From contig OX393561.1 of assembly GCA_947652115.1 (NCBI GenBank), positions 31,158,103 to 31,222,102 of the forward strand: DNA of 64,000 nucleotides, written 5' to 3'. Origin of the DNA: Blastomussa wellsi (lineage: Eukaryota; Cnidaria; Anthozoa; Scleractinia; Plerogyridae). The position numbers and the translations under genes were made by a program. The notes beneath the pieces were generated by a model. It was not told where the DNA came from. It made no database searches and saw nothing but the letters and a program-made list of their open reading frames with translations. Positions 47,060-63,534 of this stretch are shown in pieces (within the stretch, counting starts at the first letter, position 1; each line of letters opens with the position of its first letter).

Positions 47060-47223
47060 TGGTCCCCACGGCATAGAGAAGAGATTGAAACAGAGTTAAA
47101 ATAAGAATATATTTGCCCGATATTTCGGTTTGCAAAGCAAACCTTCTAGTCTGAGACTTCTACGGGGGCTGAGAGTTTTGCAGTCCGAAACATTTCATCT
47201 TCTTACGCGTTTGTTATGCAGTG

Positions 47224-47265
<42 letters not shown>

Positions 47266-47600
47266 GGTAGGCGGTGTGCGACGACAACTGCAGACTGGCA
47301 GAAATTTTTTTAAGGAAATATGGTGTCACCATTACTATTATTGAGAATTAATTGAAAGCAGGCTAACCCTAGAGCTCTTTAGGCAACTAAGGTGATATTC
47401 AGGCTAACTGGAGTGATATTCAGGCGAACCGGAGTGATAACGCGTGGTATTTGTAATCTTTTTGGGCGTCATTTGTACTCTACGAAGAAAAGTTGGATAA
47501 TAAGTCCAAATATCGGGCAAATATATTCTCCTTGTTTTCATCTTGTTTTATGTCTGTTTCAATCTCTTCTCCTTGCCCTAGGGATCAGTTTACCCCGGGG
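47060..47600. repeat. Inverted Penelope-like arms (tail to tail)
   Basis: About 70-85 bp near 47060-47130 (CTGGTCCCCACGGCATAGAG, AGAGATTGAAACAGAG, ATATTTGCCCGATATTT) recurs inverted at 47505-47600 (AAATATCGGGCAAATATATT, TCAATCTCTTCTCCTTGCCC). At 47127-47143 a perfect GGTTTGC/GCAAACC hairpin next to GAAA on the minus strand looks like a decayed hammerhead stem II. The central 47180-47500 is unassigned. Confidence 0.5.
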
Positions 47601-47981
47601 GAGGACTCCTCTATTAAAATGACGGGGGTGCTCGTCGGAAATTTTGAAAAGTACCCCTAAAAGGTACCAGAATCTTGATTAGTGGGCGTGGCCGCCCAAA
47701 ATTTTCAACCCTAAAAGGTACCACCACTTCTACTGGAGAAACCAATTTTAAAACACCAAATTACATAAATGAAACTTCAAATAAAAACCATCGGAGTCAC
47801 ACACAGTTCCTGTCATTTCTTGGCTGTCATTCCCTAAAAGGTGTCGCGGTAACTCTAGCGGTGGTAATTTTAGCTTAAAGTACCCTAAGCGGTACCAAGA
47901 GACCATATGAGACTTTATGGTCTCATGGCGGTACCAAACCCCCGTCATTTTTATAGGGAATTGCCACCCCCCCCCCCCCCT
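47595..47981. mobile_element. MITE inside a Penelope-like arm, 11-bp target duplication
   Basis: ATCAGTTTACC is present at 47584-47594 and again at 47982-47992. Ends are inverted around AAATGACGGGGGT and ACCCCCGTCATTT, with GGTACC-rich phrases repeated inside. The duplicated target is itself part of the arm that matches the reverse complement of 47060-47090. A duplication of 9-11 bp would suit a Mutator-like element, but the exact length is uncertain. Confidence 0.7.
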
Positions 47982-48428
47982 ATCAGTTTACCACTAAACT
48001 TATATTATTAATGTGCTAGCTCCCGGGAAACTTGCATGATGTAGTGAATTTCTTGAAAATATGTCCATGGCACGAATATTATTAATGGCCCCTACCGTCG
48101 GGCTTGTTTGTATCTATTAAAACAACTTTTTATGCGTTATCCAAAAATATTTTGACGTAGCGTCTTGGTTACCCAAGCTCTTATTTTGAAATGCATAACT
48201 CCTTCCGCTTAACCGCAAAACCGGACGTCCAATCCCCCCACCACCATTCATAAAATATAGCTTTCGATCCTTCCTTCTAATGCTTGGATCGATTTGAGGT
48301 ACTCGTGTTTTATCTTTCTAAGCAAAGGTCAACAAACAATTTTGGCGAAGCCCGAGGGACAATTTGTGCGCAATTATGCAAATTGAAGAACTGAAACGGC
48401 CTTTTTGGGTTCGGGATACGCTGGGTGC

Positions 48429-48518
48429 CAGAGGGTTTTTTTTTGGTGGCGAAGCCGCGATCGTTTCAAACGTGAAACGCGTGGAACGATTGCGGCTTCG
48501 CCGCAAAAAAACCCTCTG
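48429..48518. repeat. 90-bp hairpin element
   Basis: CAGAGGGTTTTTTT at the left pairs with AAAAAAACCCTCTG at the right, and GGCGAAGCCGCGATCGTT pairs with AACGATTGCGGCTTCGCC. It abuts the next element without a gap, suggesting one was inserted at the edge of the other or that both are parts of one unit. Confidence 0.75.
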
Positions 48519-48858
48519 TAGACTGCGAGCAGTCTCTATTTTTGCTCCAAAATTCGTAACGAAAGCGAAAATTTGCGCGCGCGATAAAAAAATGTTCTAA
48601 TTCCAAGCTTTGTTTACCGCTCCTGAGACTGGTCAATCATGTTCGAAAGTGGGCGTCACTGTCAAGGTGACATTGATGTGAGCTGTCAAAGAGCATCAGA
48701 AATGCTGTATGAAGACATTGCAGTCTCCATTTTAACTCCAGCTGGCGCCCACGAAACTCGCGGCTCGCGGATTTGCCGCTCGCCCCTCGAAAATAGCACT
48801 CGCAAATTTTCGCTTTCGTTACGGATTTTGGAGCAAAATAGAGATTACTCGCAGTCTA
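48519..48858. mobile_element. MITE with TAGACTGCGAG ends
   Basis: Arms of about 70 bp: TAGACTGCGAGCAGTCTC, TTGCTCCAAAATTCGTAACG and AAAGCGAAAATTTGCG at the left, mirrored by CGCAAATTTTCGCTTTCG, TTACGGATTTTGGAGCAAAA and CTCGCAGTCTA at the right. There is no transposase. The ORFs at 48639-48914 and its reverse are incidental. Confidence 0.75.
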
Positions 48859-49059
48859 ACCCCTCTGGCAGGGTAGGTTCGGGGCAGATTGGCAGTCGAT
48901 CTTTTTGCCATTGAAATTAAAATAGTTGAAGACAAAATGAGCTGACCTTTCTTTATATAAATCACTAGAATCACGCAATAGTTGGGAGGAAGATTGCGTG
49001 GCTAGCCATGAAGAGGCCACTAGAATGAAGCCAAACACTGAATTCAAAGCAACTTCATG

Positions 49060-49233
49060 TAATTTGGTTTTATCAACTGAGTTGATAATGTCAGTTGGCC
49101 ACCGTAAAGAGAGAGCGAATCCTGATTCGCTCCGACGAAGGGCTAACGCTCGAAACGTCAGCAATTGAATCTCATTACGGTGGCCAATTGACATTATCAA
49201 CCCAGTTGATAAAACCAAATTATATTGTTATAC

Positions 49234-49277
<44 letters not shown>

Positions 49278-49300
49278 CTCTATTCATGAGTTGGTTTATG
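49060..49300 (+). mobile_element. Penelope-like terminal palindrome with hammerhead
   Basis: The outer ends ATTTGGTTTTATCAACTG and its mirror CAGTTGATAAAACCAAAT (to 49222) bracket GGCCACCGTAA and TTACGGTGGCC around a central hammerhead segment. The downstream phrase CACAGTTTCTTTAGAAACTT is shared with the copy at 14.6 kb. It is a compact unit with no coding part. Confidence 0.65.
49124..49171 (+). ncRNA. Hammerhead ribozyme-like motif, second copy
   Basis: Same 48-nt design as 14613-14660. Stem I is GATTC/GAATC plus GCT/AGC with an AATT bulge, the core is CCGACGA (U4 to C), stem II is GGGC/GCTC closed by TAAC, then GAAA, a one-pair stem III, and cleavage triplet GTC. Every pair in stems I and II is kept in both copies while the bulge sequence differs. 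Confidence 0.7.
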
Positions 49301-49406
49301 AAACGTCACTCAAAATGAGAACATTGCCATAAATTTGCTGACTTTGCAGCATGATGTGACGTGTTTTGAACTTTCATCACCAGTTGTATTTACATTCTTT
49401 TCTCTT

Positions 49407-49676
49407 GGGAGGCGCAGTGGCCTAATGGTTATCGCGCTGGATTCTGGATCGAACGGTCCGGGTTCGAGTAGGGGCACTGCGCTGTGTTCTTGGGCAACAC
49501 GCTTTACTCTCTGTATCAATGGGTATCGGCGAATTTACTGCTGGGGGATAACCCTGCGATGGACTAGCATCCCATCCAGGGGGGAGTAGAAATACTCTCA
49601 GTCGCTTCATGCTAAGGAAACCGGATAAGCTCTGGCGGTATGGGCCTCTAGGCTCGACGCAGACTTTACCTTTTTT
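49407..49676 (+). mobile_element. tRNA-derived SINE, copy 3 (best-preserved head)
   Basis: Head GGCGCAGTGGCCTAATGG (A-box) and GGGTTCGAGTAGG (B-box), 40 bases apart, as in a Pol III promoter. Then a body with GCATCCCATCCAGGGGGGAG and CGCTTCATGCTAAGGAAACC, and tail GACTTTACCTTTTTT. The T-run would end Pol III transcription. Confidence 0.85.
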
Positions 49677-50040
49677 GCATTTTATTGATCATTCGTTTCT
49701 AATTCTTCTCTCCCCGCAGTCCAGTATTTCCTAGACTTCCTAATATTTTTGCTAGAGGCTGGAAACACTTCTAGGATATTTCTCCACAGATTCAGATCAG
49801 TGAGATAAATTAATATAAAACTTATGTAATATTTCCTCATTTAAACTGAGCTGTGTAAAATCTCGAATTTGAAAGTCTGTTAAAATTTTGCTTTATTTCA
49901 GGGAAATTAAAAGTGCTTCGACTGCCATCATTCCTCGGAAAGTTTCGTTGCACACTGAAATCGAACTTTGATCGGTACAGGTTCCCGCCATTGAAAGGCT
50001 AAAAATAGATATGACAATGTTTGGTGTGGCCTTGTAAGTG

Positions 50041-50110
50041 TTAGCCAATCAGAGCCAAGGCCGACCAAACATCGTCAGTCACAGCATTGTATTTTAGCCA
50101 ATCAGATTCT
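50041..50110 (+). promoter_or_regulatory. Two CCAAT boxes upstream of the 50.3-kb ORF
   Basis: TTAGCCAATCAGA occurs at 50041-50053 and nearly identically at 50094-50106 (CCAAT at 50045-50049 and 50098-50102). Both are full NF-Y consensus, 53 bp apart, and 170-230 bp before the ATG at 50275. A matched pair at this distance supports a real promoter. Confidence 0.45.
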
Positions 50111-50274
50111 TTATTTTTCGCAAATACCAATTCCACGTGCTCAAGAACAGCGTTGTAGTTCCTTTCAATCGGCCAAACAATAACACAACGTACTGTCAGC
50201 AGTTTCGTTTTGTTTACGTTTGCTTCTGCGGTGCAATTCCTTCTTATTTCTGCTGCCTCATCCTCCACATCGCC

Positions 50275-50646
50275 ATGCCTTCAACGAAAAGCTACTGCCA
50301 TGGAAGTTTATGGTTAAAGAAAGGGGAAAACGATGGAATGGAGTCGGTAATTGCGGATTTTCGCGACCTGCTTCAAGTGAACCAGAAGGCCAAGGAGACG
50401 GATGAAATGAATTTCGATGATATTTTAGACTGTGAACATCCTGCAATGGACGAAACCGAAATAACGCTACGGGCTTGCATGTGCCCAACGGCAGACCCTT
50501 TTAGAAAGGCTACATCGTCTTCTTCGTCGTACGACTTGCTGATGGAACTTTTAGAACAAGGAAATTTGATAAAAGAGGCCGTTCGAAGGCTGAAAACTTC
50601 TCCCAATCGAAGTAAACAGTTGAAACGACTCGATCGCTGCAGGTGA
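50275..50646 (+). CDS. Hypothetical 123-aa protein, intronless
   Basis: I do not recognise this protein. The ATG at 50275 has a good context (ATCGCCATGC), and the frame begins MPSTKSYCHGSLWLKKGEND. The product is mixed-charge, with an acidic middle (ETDEMNFDDILDCEHPAMDE), a CMCPTADPF segment, a serine run, and a basic C-terminus predicted to be helical: YDLLMELLEQGNLIKEAVRR then SKQLKRLDRCR. The leucine-rich helix resembles a short leucine-zipper or adaptor helix. The frame is open 46 codons further upstream, but that part is hydrophobic/Cys-rich and unlike the rest, so I prefer the internal ATG. Two CCAAT boxes lie upstream. Composition looks coding; homology is unproven. Confidence 0.55.
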   Translation: MPSTKSYCHGSLWLKKGENDGMESVIADFRDLLQVNQKAKETDEMNFDDILDCEHPAMDETEITLRACMCPTADPFRKATSSSSSYDLLMELLEQGNLIKEAVRRLKTSPNRSKQLKRLDRCR

Positions 50647-51529
50647 CGAGGTGCTTTGGAACAATAATAAGTTGATATTATGAACTTGTGATTTTTGGAA
50701 GCCAGCTAGCAGCGATTTAGAGTACAGGAAGTAGTTGAATTTCTCGGAAAACCTGGTGTTTTGCGGTTGCAGACATTCTTTTGTTTACACTTCGGGAGTT
50801 TAACGAACGACTCCGTAACGAAGAGCATTTGAACTGCCCGCGAACTTTACGTTGCTTATAAAGGTCCATAAACATTTGATGAGGAGTATGAAACCTAAAC
50901 AATTTAAAGCAAGCTAGCCAATGAATTATATTTTGCGATTTCGTGCGACACGAAATGGCCAGTTTAATGTCGCCATCATTTTTCGCAGACCGTTTCCTGC
51001 ATATTAACGACTTGGAGTCAAACAAATAAATAAGTACGGCATAACTCGAAAATATTAAAACGGGACAGCTTTTCTTTACAGATACAGATTACATTGTTTG
51101 AAGCATCATTTTGGTGCCAGGTTTTAATATAGCAAAACGTGTTACTGGCCACAAAAGTATTGATGGAACTGCATTTTATAAAGTACGTCACAATAAAATT
51201 TGAGTACAGTTCAGAAAGTGCAATTTGTCTTCGCTTGACCTCTTTCCCGTAATAATTGGAAAGCTATTGTGTTTATACTATATTAAAATTATTTTGAAAC
51301 GCAACTAACACCTATTGAGGAAAAAAATCTACTTTTCTTTACCTCTAAAATTTTTAGTTAAAGCGTATGGGTCTTGTTACGTAACAAAATAGGTTTAAAG
51401 TTTTTATCTCAGATATAAGCATGGAAACGAGAGATTAGTCTCCTTCATAGAAAAGAGAAATTCTTTGTTTGCTTGTGTTTACTGCTCAAGTCAAAGATAA
51501 ATGTGTAAAATTCATGGGTGGTATTCCCA

Positions 51530-52171
51530 GGGTGGTACTTCCATTATACATGACTGGGGGATCTGACGTATTCTTTTTGGTTGAACATTTACACGCTTGT
51601 TAATTTTTGGGTCAAGAGATCAGTCACGTATTTTTTAGGTCTTAAAAAAACATGCGAATTTCTTGGGTCACATCTCCGAGCGAAATTTGTATCTTTTTGG
51701 GTACAAAATTTTGATGCCAGGTATTTTTTGGGTCTTAATTATATAGCTACACCAAAATCCATTATTGTCAACAGATACATTTTTTATTCATTTTTGCTAA
51801 CTGTCCAAATTTAAAATAAATTGGACAGTTTTTGCTTAAACTGTCCAATTTAAGAAAAATCTGGATACCTTCCATAAACAAATCAATTATCAAGAAAGTT
51901 AGTTTGGAGGGCGAAACATTTGCCATGTTCATATATTTTTGGATGCTATATAATTAATAGGTAACAGGACTACATTCCAGTCCAATTTGGAAATAATTGG
52001 CCTACGGCATCGTCCAATTTGGCAATCCTCGGAATTTTTCTGATCCAATTATTTTCAAATTGGACAGCATGTAGTCCTATTACATATACAAATTTCAGGC
52101 TTGTGTATTATTTTGGGTCTGCAATATGAAGCTCCATCAGACCCCCCTGTCATGTATAAGAGTACCCCCCC
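51530..52171. mobile_element. MITE with GGGTGGTACT...AGTACCCCCC ends
   Basis: Left: GGGTGGTACTTCC then ATACATGACTGGGGGATCTG. Right: CAGACCCCCCTGTCATGTAT then AGAGTACCCCCC. The interior repeats the phrase TTTTTGGGTC several times (51605-51740 and 52110). The element is interrupted by a second foldback at 51957-52083 and an internal hairpin at 51813-51856 (AAATTGGACAGTTT and its mirror). Confidence 0.65.
51957..52083. mobile_element. Foldback element nested in the 51.5-kb MITE
   Basis: Left: ATAGGTAACAGGACTACATT, then CCAATTTGGAAATAATTGG. Right: CCAATTATTTTCAAATTGG, then ATGTAGTCCTATTACATAT. The arms are about 50 bp. It is located entirely inside the larger element's inverted ends. Confidence 0.7.
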
Positions 52172-52511
52172 CCCCCCTTGGAGATATTTGAAGTTGCCAA
52201 AAATCTTGGAAAGTGATGGCAAACCCCTCACAAATTCAAAAAAAAATAATGGAATAATAAAAATCCCCTGCAAAGCATGCTATGGTTTTCCAATACTTTC
52301 AGAAAGTTTTAATATAGCTGTTATCTTTAAAGTTGAGAAAAAAATACGTATCTCCCAGTTCTTGTAAACACAGAGTAACTTGCAGAGAATCGCTGAAATA
52401 GACTCCACGAAAGTTTTGGCCAAGGATGACTCCTGTTCCCTCTCCCCTCTCCCCTGCTCAGACAGTAACCGTCAGCTCGCATCAAACTGGGCACCAGTCT
52501 GTGGAATGTCA

Positions 52512-60002
<7,491 letters not shown>

Positions 60003-61204
60003 GCAAGTTATTTATAATATAGAGATTTAGCCAAGCCTAAAAGCAAGGCTCCGTATTTTTGGTGGTTCTTAATAATTTCTCTGAAATAAATAATAATTAA
60101 AAAAGTCAACTCCAATTGCATAATTTCCGCTAAGAATGACCATAAAAAGTTAAAAAACTGCTGCCAGAAGAAAAAAATCGGACCTGAGCCCACGATCAAT
60201 GAAGAAAACCAATGCCTGGTCAGCGGTCAACACGTTACCTCGATGAGTTCTAACCTGAGCCCGCAATCTGGTCATGTGATACTGGTCAGCAGATACCTCG
60301 ATTTGACAGCTGTCAATTGACCATAACATGGATGCCCTAGAACAAAGATGTAAGCTGATAAGGCTGACAAGGTGTTGAAGCTACATAAATTAAGCCGCCA
60401 TGTTTTGTTGACTCCATCATCATCATCGTCATCATGGGTACACACCCACGAGCAATACTGCTAGCCACGATAACCATGAGAAAATCAACTCATGGGTTTC
60501 GTTTTCTTTCCCATATTAGTATGGGGCTCCGCTTGGCGGCCCTTCGGGCTGCCAGAGCTCCGCTATAATGATGCCTGGTGACATAGACTGGCAGCTGCAA
60601 ATCACTGCAAACAATTGCCATTCTATACTTATGCATACAGTGAACACTTCAGAACTGGTCTGAGAAAAGAGTTCATGTTGCTTCCAGTTTATTTGGTTCC
60701 ACCTCAGGAAACATTGGGATTTGAGGGATATTTGAAGGGAATGTTGAAGGTTTCACAGAAAATCTCTGAAAGTGGCAAATTAGTATAGGTAATCATATGT
60801 TTTTGAGTTCAATTTGGAATTAATTTGCAATTTCAGCTTTTTGAAAAACTCAAAACTGCACTTGAACTGCACTGCTCTCAATTTTTTAGTATTCTAACTA
60901 AAATTGCTATTTTGGAGCCATTTAGCCTTGATAAACTGACCAAGTAAGAATTGAAATTTGAATCTCGCAACCAGTGTTCGAAAGTGACGCAGAAATTTGA
61001 ACATTCAATTCTAATCTTGAAAATACTGGTCATGTGTGACGTAGATTGACTGTAAATTATACATAGGCCTATCTAAAAACCTCAATATTGTAGCTACAGA
61101 GTATTTATGACTTTCTCTTAAATTTAGTCACCCGTAATGTAATAATTTTGTACACAGGCAACCCCCTGCATTTTCAGTGCTCGACACTACCTTTTCAGCT
61201 TACT
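60003..61204 (+). other. Region after MDP1 exon 3
   Basis: If MDP1 is intact this is the beginning of its intron 3. No next MDP1 exon was seen. An old dispersed repeat with GACAGCTGTCAATTGACCAT lies at 60307-60326, a run of CATCAT near 60415-60435, and a small GC-rich hairpin-like patch GGCGGCCCTTCGGGCTGCC at 60535-60555. Confidence 0.6.
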
Positions 61205-61644
61205 CCCTGGTGAAAATCTTCAGAGGATCTTACAGGATCTTACAAGATTTAAGGGTCTGTCAAAGATCCTCAAAGATAAAGATCTTTAAGGATCCTTACA
61301 AGATTTTTAAGGATCTGTCAAAGATAAGAATCTTTTAAGGATCCTGTAAAGATCTTTGAAAGATATTTAAAGATTTTAATGAAAAGATGGCTTGAGGTTC
61401 CTGCAAGTTCCTGCAAAGATCTTTCAGATTCTGCTAAGATCCCCCAGGATCAGCTAGGATCTTGAAGGATCCTCAAGGATCTTTGCAGGGACTTTGCAGG
61501 GACTTGAAAGAGCTTGATAAGATCCTACAAGATCTTTGAGGATATGGATGAAGATCCTAACGGATGCTCACCAAGATCCACATAAGATCCTCACAAAGAT
61601 CTTTAAAGATCCTTTAAGGATCTTAAAAAGATTTTTCACCAGGG
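61205..61644. mobile_element. GATC-rich element with CCCTGGTGAAAA ends, copy 1
   Basis: The left end, CCCTGGTGAAAATCTT, is mirrored by AAGATTTTTCACCAGGG at the right. The interior is saturated with AAGATCTT, GGATCTT and AAGGATCC words, so it can fold in many ways. It aligns along its length with 63535-63993, in the same orientation. There is no ORF. Confidence 0.85.
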
Positions 61645-63534
61645 TTGGTTAGGCAAGATCTTGGTTAGGAAGGATCTTGGATGGTCAAGATCTTGGTTAC
61701 TCAAGATCTTGTTTAGGCAAGACCTTGAATAGTCAAGATCTTGGTTAGGCAGGATCTTGGTTAAGCAAGATCTTGGTTAGGCAAGATCTTGGTTAGGCAA
61801 GATCTTGGTTAGGCAAGATTTTGGTTAGGCAAGATCTTGGTTAGGCAAGATCTTGGTTAAGCAAGTTCTTGGTTAGTCAAGATCTTGGTTAGGAAGGATC
61901 TCGGATGGTCAAGATCTTGGTTAGGCAAGGTCTTGGTTTGGCAAGATCTTGTTTAGGCAAGACCTTGAAAAGTCAAGATCTTGGTTAGGCAGGATCTTGG
62001 TTAAGCAAGATCTTGGTTTGTCAAGGTCTTGATTAGGCAAGATCTTGTTTAGGAAAGATCTTGGTTCGGCAAGATCTTGTTTGGGCAAGATCTTGGTTTT
62101 GGAAAATCTTGGTTTGGCAAGATCTTGGTTAGGAAGGATCTTGGATGGTCAAGATCTTGGTTAGGCAAGGTCTTGGTTTGGCAAGATCTTGGTTACTCAA
62201 GATCTTGTTTAGGCAAGACCTTGAATAGTCAAGATCTTGGTTAGGCAGGATCTTGGTTAAGCAAGATCTTGGTTAGGCAAGATCTTGGTTAGGCAAGATC
62301 TTGGTTAGGCAAGATTTTGGTTAGGCAAGATCTTGGTTAGGCAAGATCTTGGTTAAGCAAGTTCTTGGTTAGTCAAGATCTTGGTTAGGAAGGATCTTGG
62401 ATGGTCAAGATCTTGGTTAGGCAAGGTCTTGGTTTGGCAAGATCTTGGTTACTCAAGATCTTGTTTAGGCAAGACCTTGAAAAGTCAAGATCTTGGTTAG
62501 GCAGGATCTTGGTTAAGCAAGATCTTGGTTTGTCAAGGTCTTGGTTAGGCAAGATCTTGTTTAGGAAAGATCTTGGTTCGGCAAGATCTTGTTTGGGCAA
62601 GATCTTGGTTTTGGAAAATCTTGGTTTGGCAAGATCTTGGTTATGCCAGATCCTTGTTAAGCAAAACCTTGGTTAGGTAAGATCTTGGTTAGGCAAGATC
62701 TTGATTAGGCAAGATCTTGGTTATGAGAGATCTTGTTTAGTCAAGATCTTGGTTAACCGAGATCATGGTTTCGCAAGATCTTGGTTAGGCAAGATCTTGG
62801 TTAGGCAAGATTTTGGTTAGGCAAGATCTTGGTTAGGCAAGATCTTGGTTAAGCAAGTTCTTGGTTAGTCAAGATCTTGGTTAGGAAGGATCTTGGATGG
62901 TCAAGATCTTGGTTAGGCAAGGTCTTGGTTTGGCAAGATCTTGGTTACTCAAGATCTTGTTTAGGCAAGACCTTGAAAAGTCAAGATCTTGGTTAGGCAG
63001 GATCTTGGTTAAGCAAGATCTTGGTTTGTCAAGGTCTTGGTTAGGCAAGATCTTGTTTAGGAAAGATCTTGGTTCGGCAAGATCTTGTTTGGGCAAGATC
63101 TTGGTTTTGGAAAATCTTGGTTTGGCAAGATCTTGGTTATGCCAGATCCTTGTTAAGCAAAACCTTGGTTAGGTAAGATCTTGGTTAGGCAAGATCTTGA
63201 TTAGGCAAGATCTTGGTTATGAGAGATCTTGTTTAGTCAAGATCTTGGTTAACCGAGATCATGGTTTCGCAAGATCTTGGTTAGGCAAGATCTTGGTTGG
63301 GCAGGATCTTGGATAGGATAGAACTTGGTTAGGCAAGATCTTGGTTAGGCAAACTCTTGGATGGTCAAGATATTGGTTAGGAAAGATCTTGGTTAGTTAA
63401 GATCTTGGTTAAGCAAGATCTTGGATAGGCAAGATCTTGGTTAGTCAATATCTTGGTTAGGCAAAATCTTGTTTGGTCAAGATCTTGGTTAGACAAGATC
63501 TAGGTTAGGCCAGATCTTGGTTAGGCAGGATATT
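61645..63534. repeat. 16-bp minisatellite (GGCAAGATCTTGGTTA)n with 496-bp higher-order repeat
   Basis: About 1.9 kb of head-to-tail 16-bp units. Most carry the 10-bp palindrome CAAGATCTTG flanked by GGTTAGG, with single-base variants that mark individual units. Blocks starting with the variant unit AGGAAGGATC at 61891, 62387 and 62883 are each 496 bp (31 units) apart. The block 62385-62676 appears identical to 62881-63172. Long ORFs in several frames on both strands are products of the repeat, because 48 bp gives a 16-residue peptide repeat. Confidence 0.97.

Larger units (their letters stand above)
46261..50040. other. Intergenic region between SNRK and the 50.3-kb ORF, repeat-filled
   Basis: No protein gene was recognised. 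Named contents: inverted Penelope-like arms (47060-47600), a MITE with an 11-bp duplication (47595-47981), a hairpin plus MITE pair (48429-48858), a hammerhead-bearing palindrome (49060-49222) and a SINE (49407-49676). The stretches 46270-47050 and 47993-48420 hold nothing I can name. Confidence 0.6.
50647..52511. other. Intergenic region before MDP1
   Basis: From 50650 to 51530 nothing is recognised apart from AT-rich DNA and a small minus-strand ORF (50717-51025) without similarity. From 51530 to 52176 there is a MITE with a nested foldback. The 330 bp before the MDP1 start codon contain a pyrimidine-rich stretch around 52430-52460 and no clear core promoter. Confidence 0.6.

Noticed and set aside
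62385..63172. Long repetitive ORFs on both strands, e.g. peptides with RSWLGKILVRQDLG-like repeats
   Set aside because: They arise because the 16-bp unit has few stop codons in some frames; identical ORFs appear 496 bp apart and on both strands. This is a minisatellite, not a gene.
61645..63534. CRISPR array
   Set aside because: Regular repeats exist, but there are no unique spacers; units are contiguous 16-mers in a eukaryotic genome.
61645..63534. Interstitial telomere-like repeat because of the TTAGGC word
   Set aside because: TTAGGC occurs only as part of the 16-bp unit. There is no run of TTAGGC or TTAGGG hexamers.
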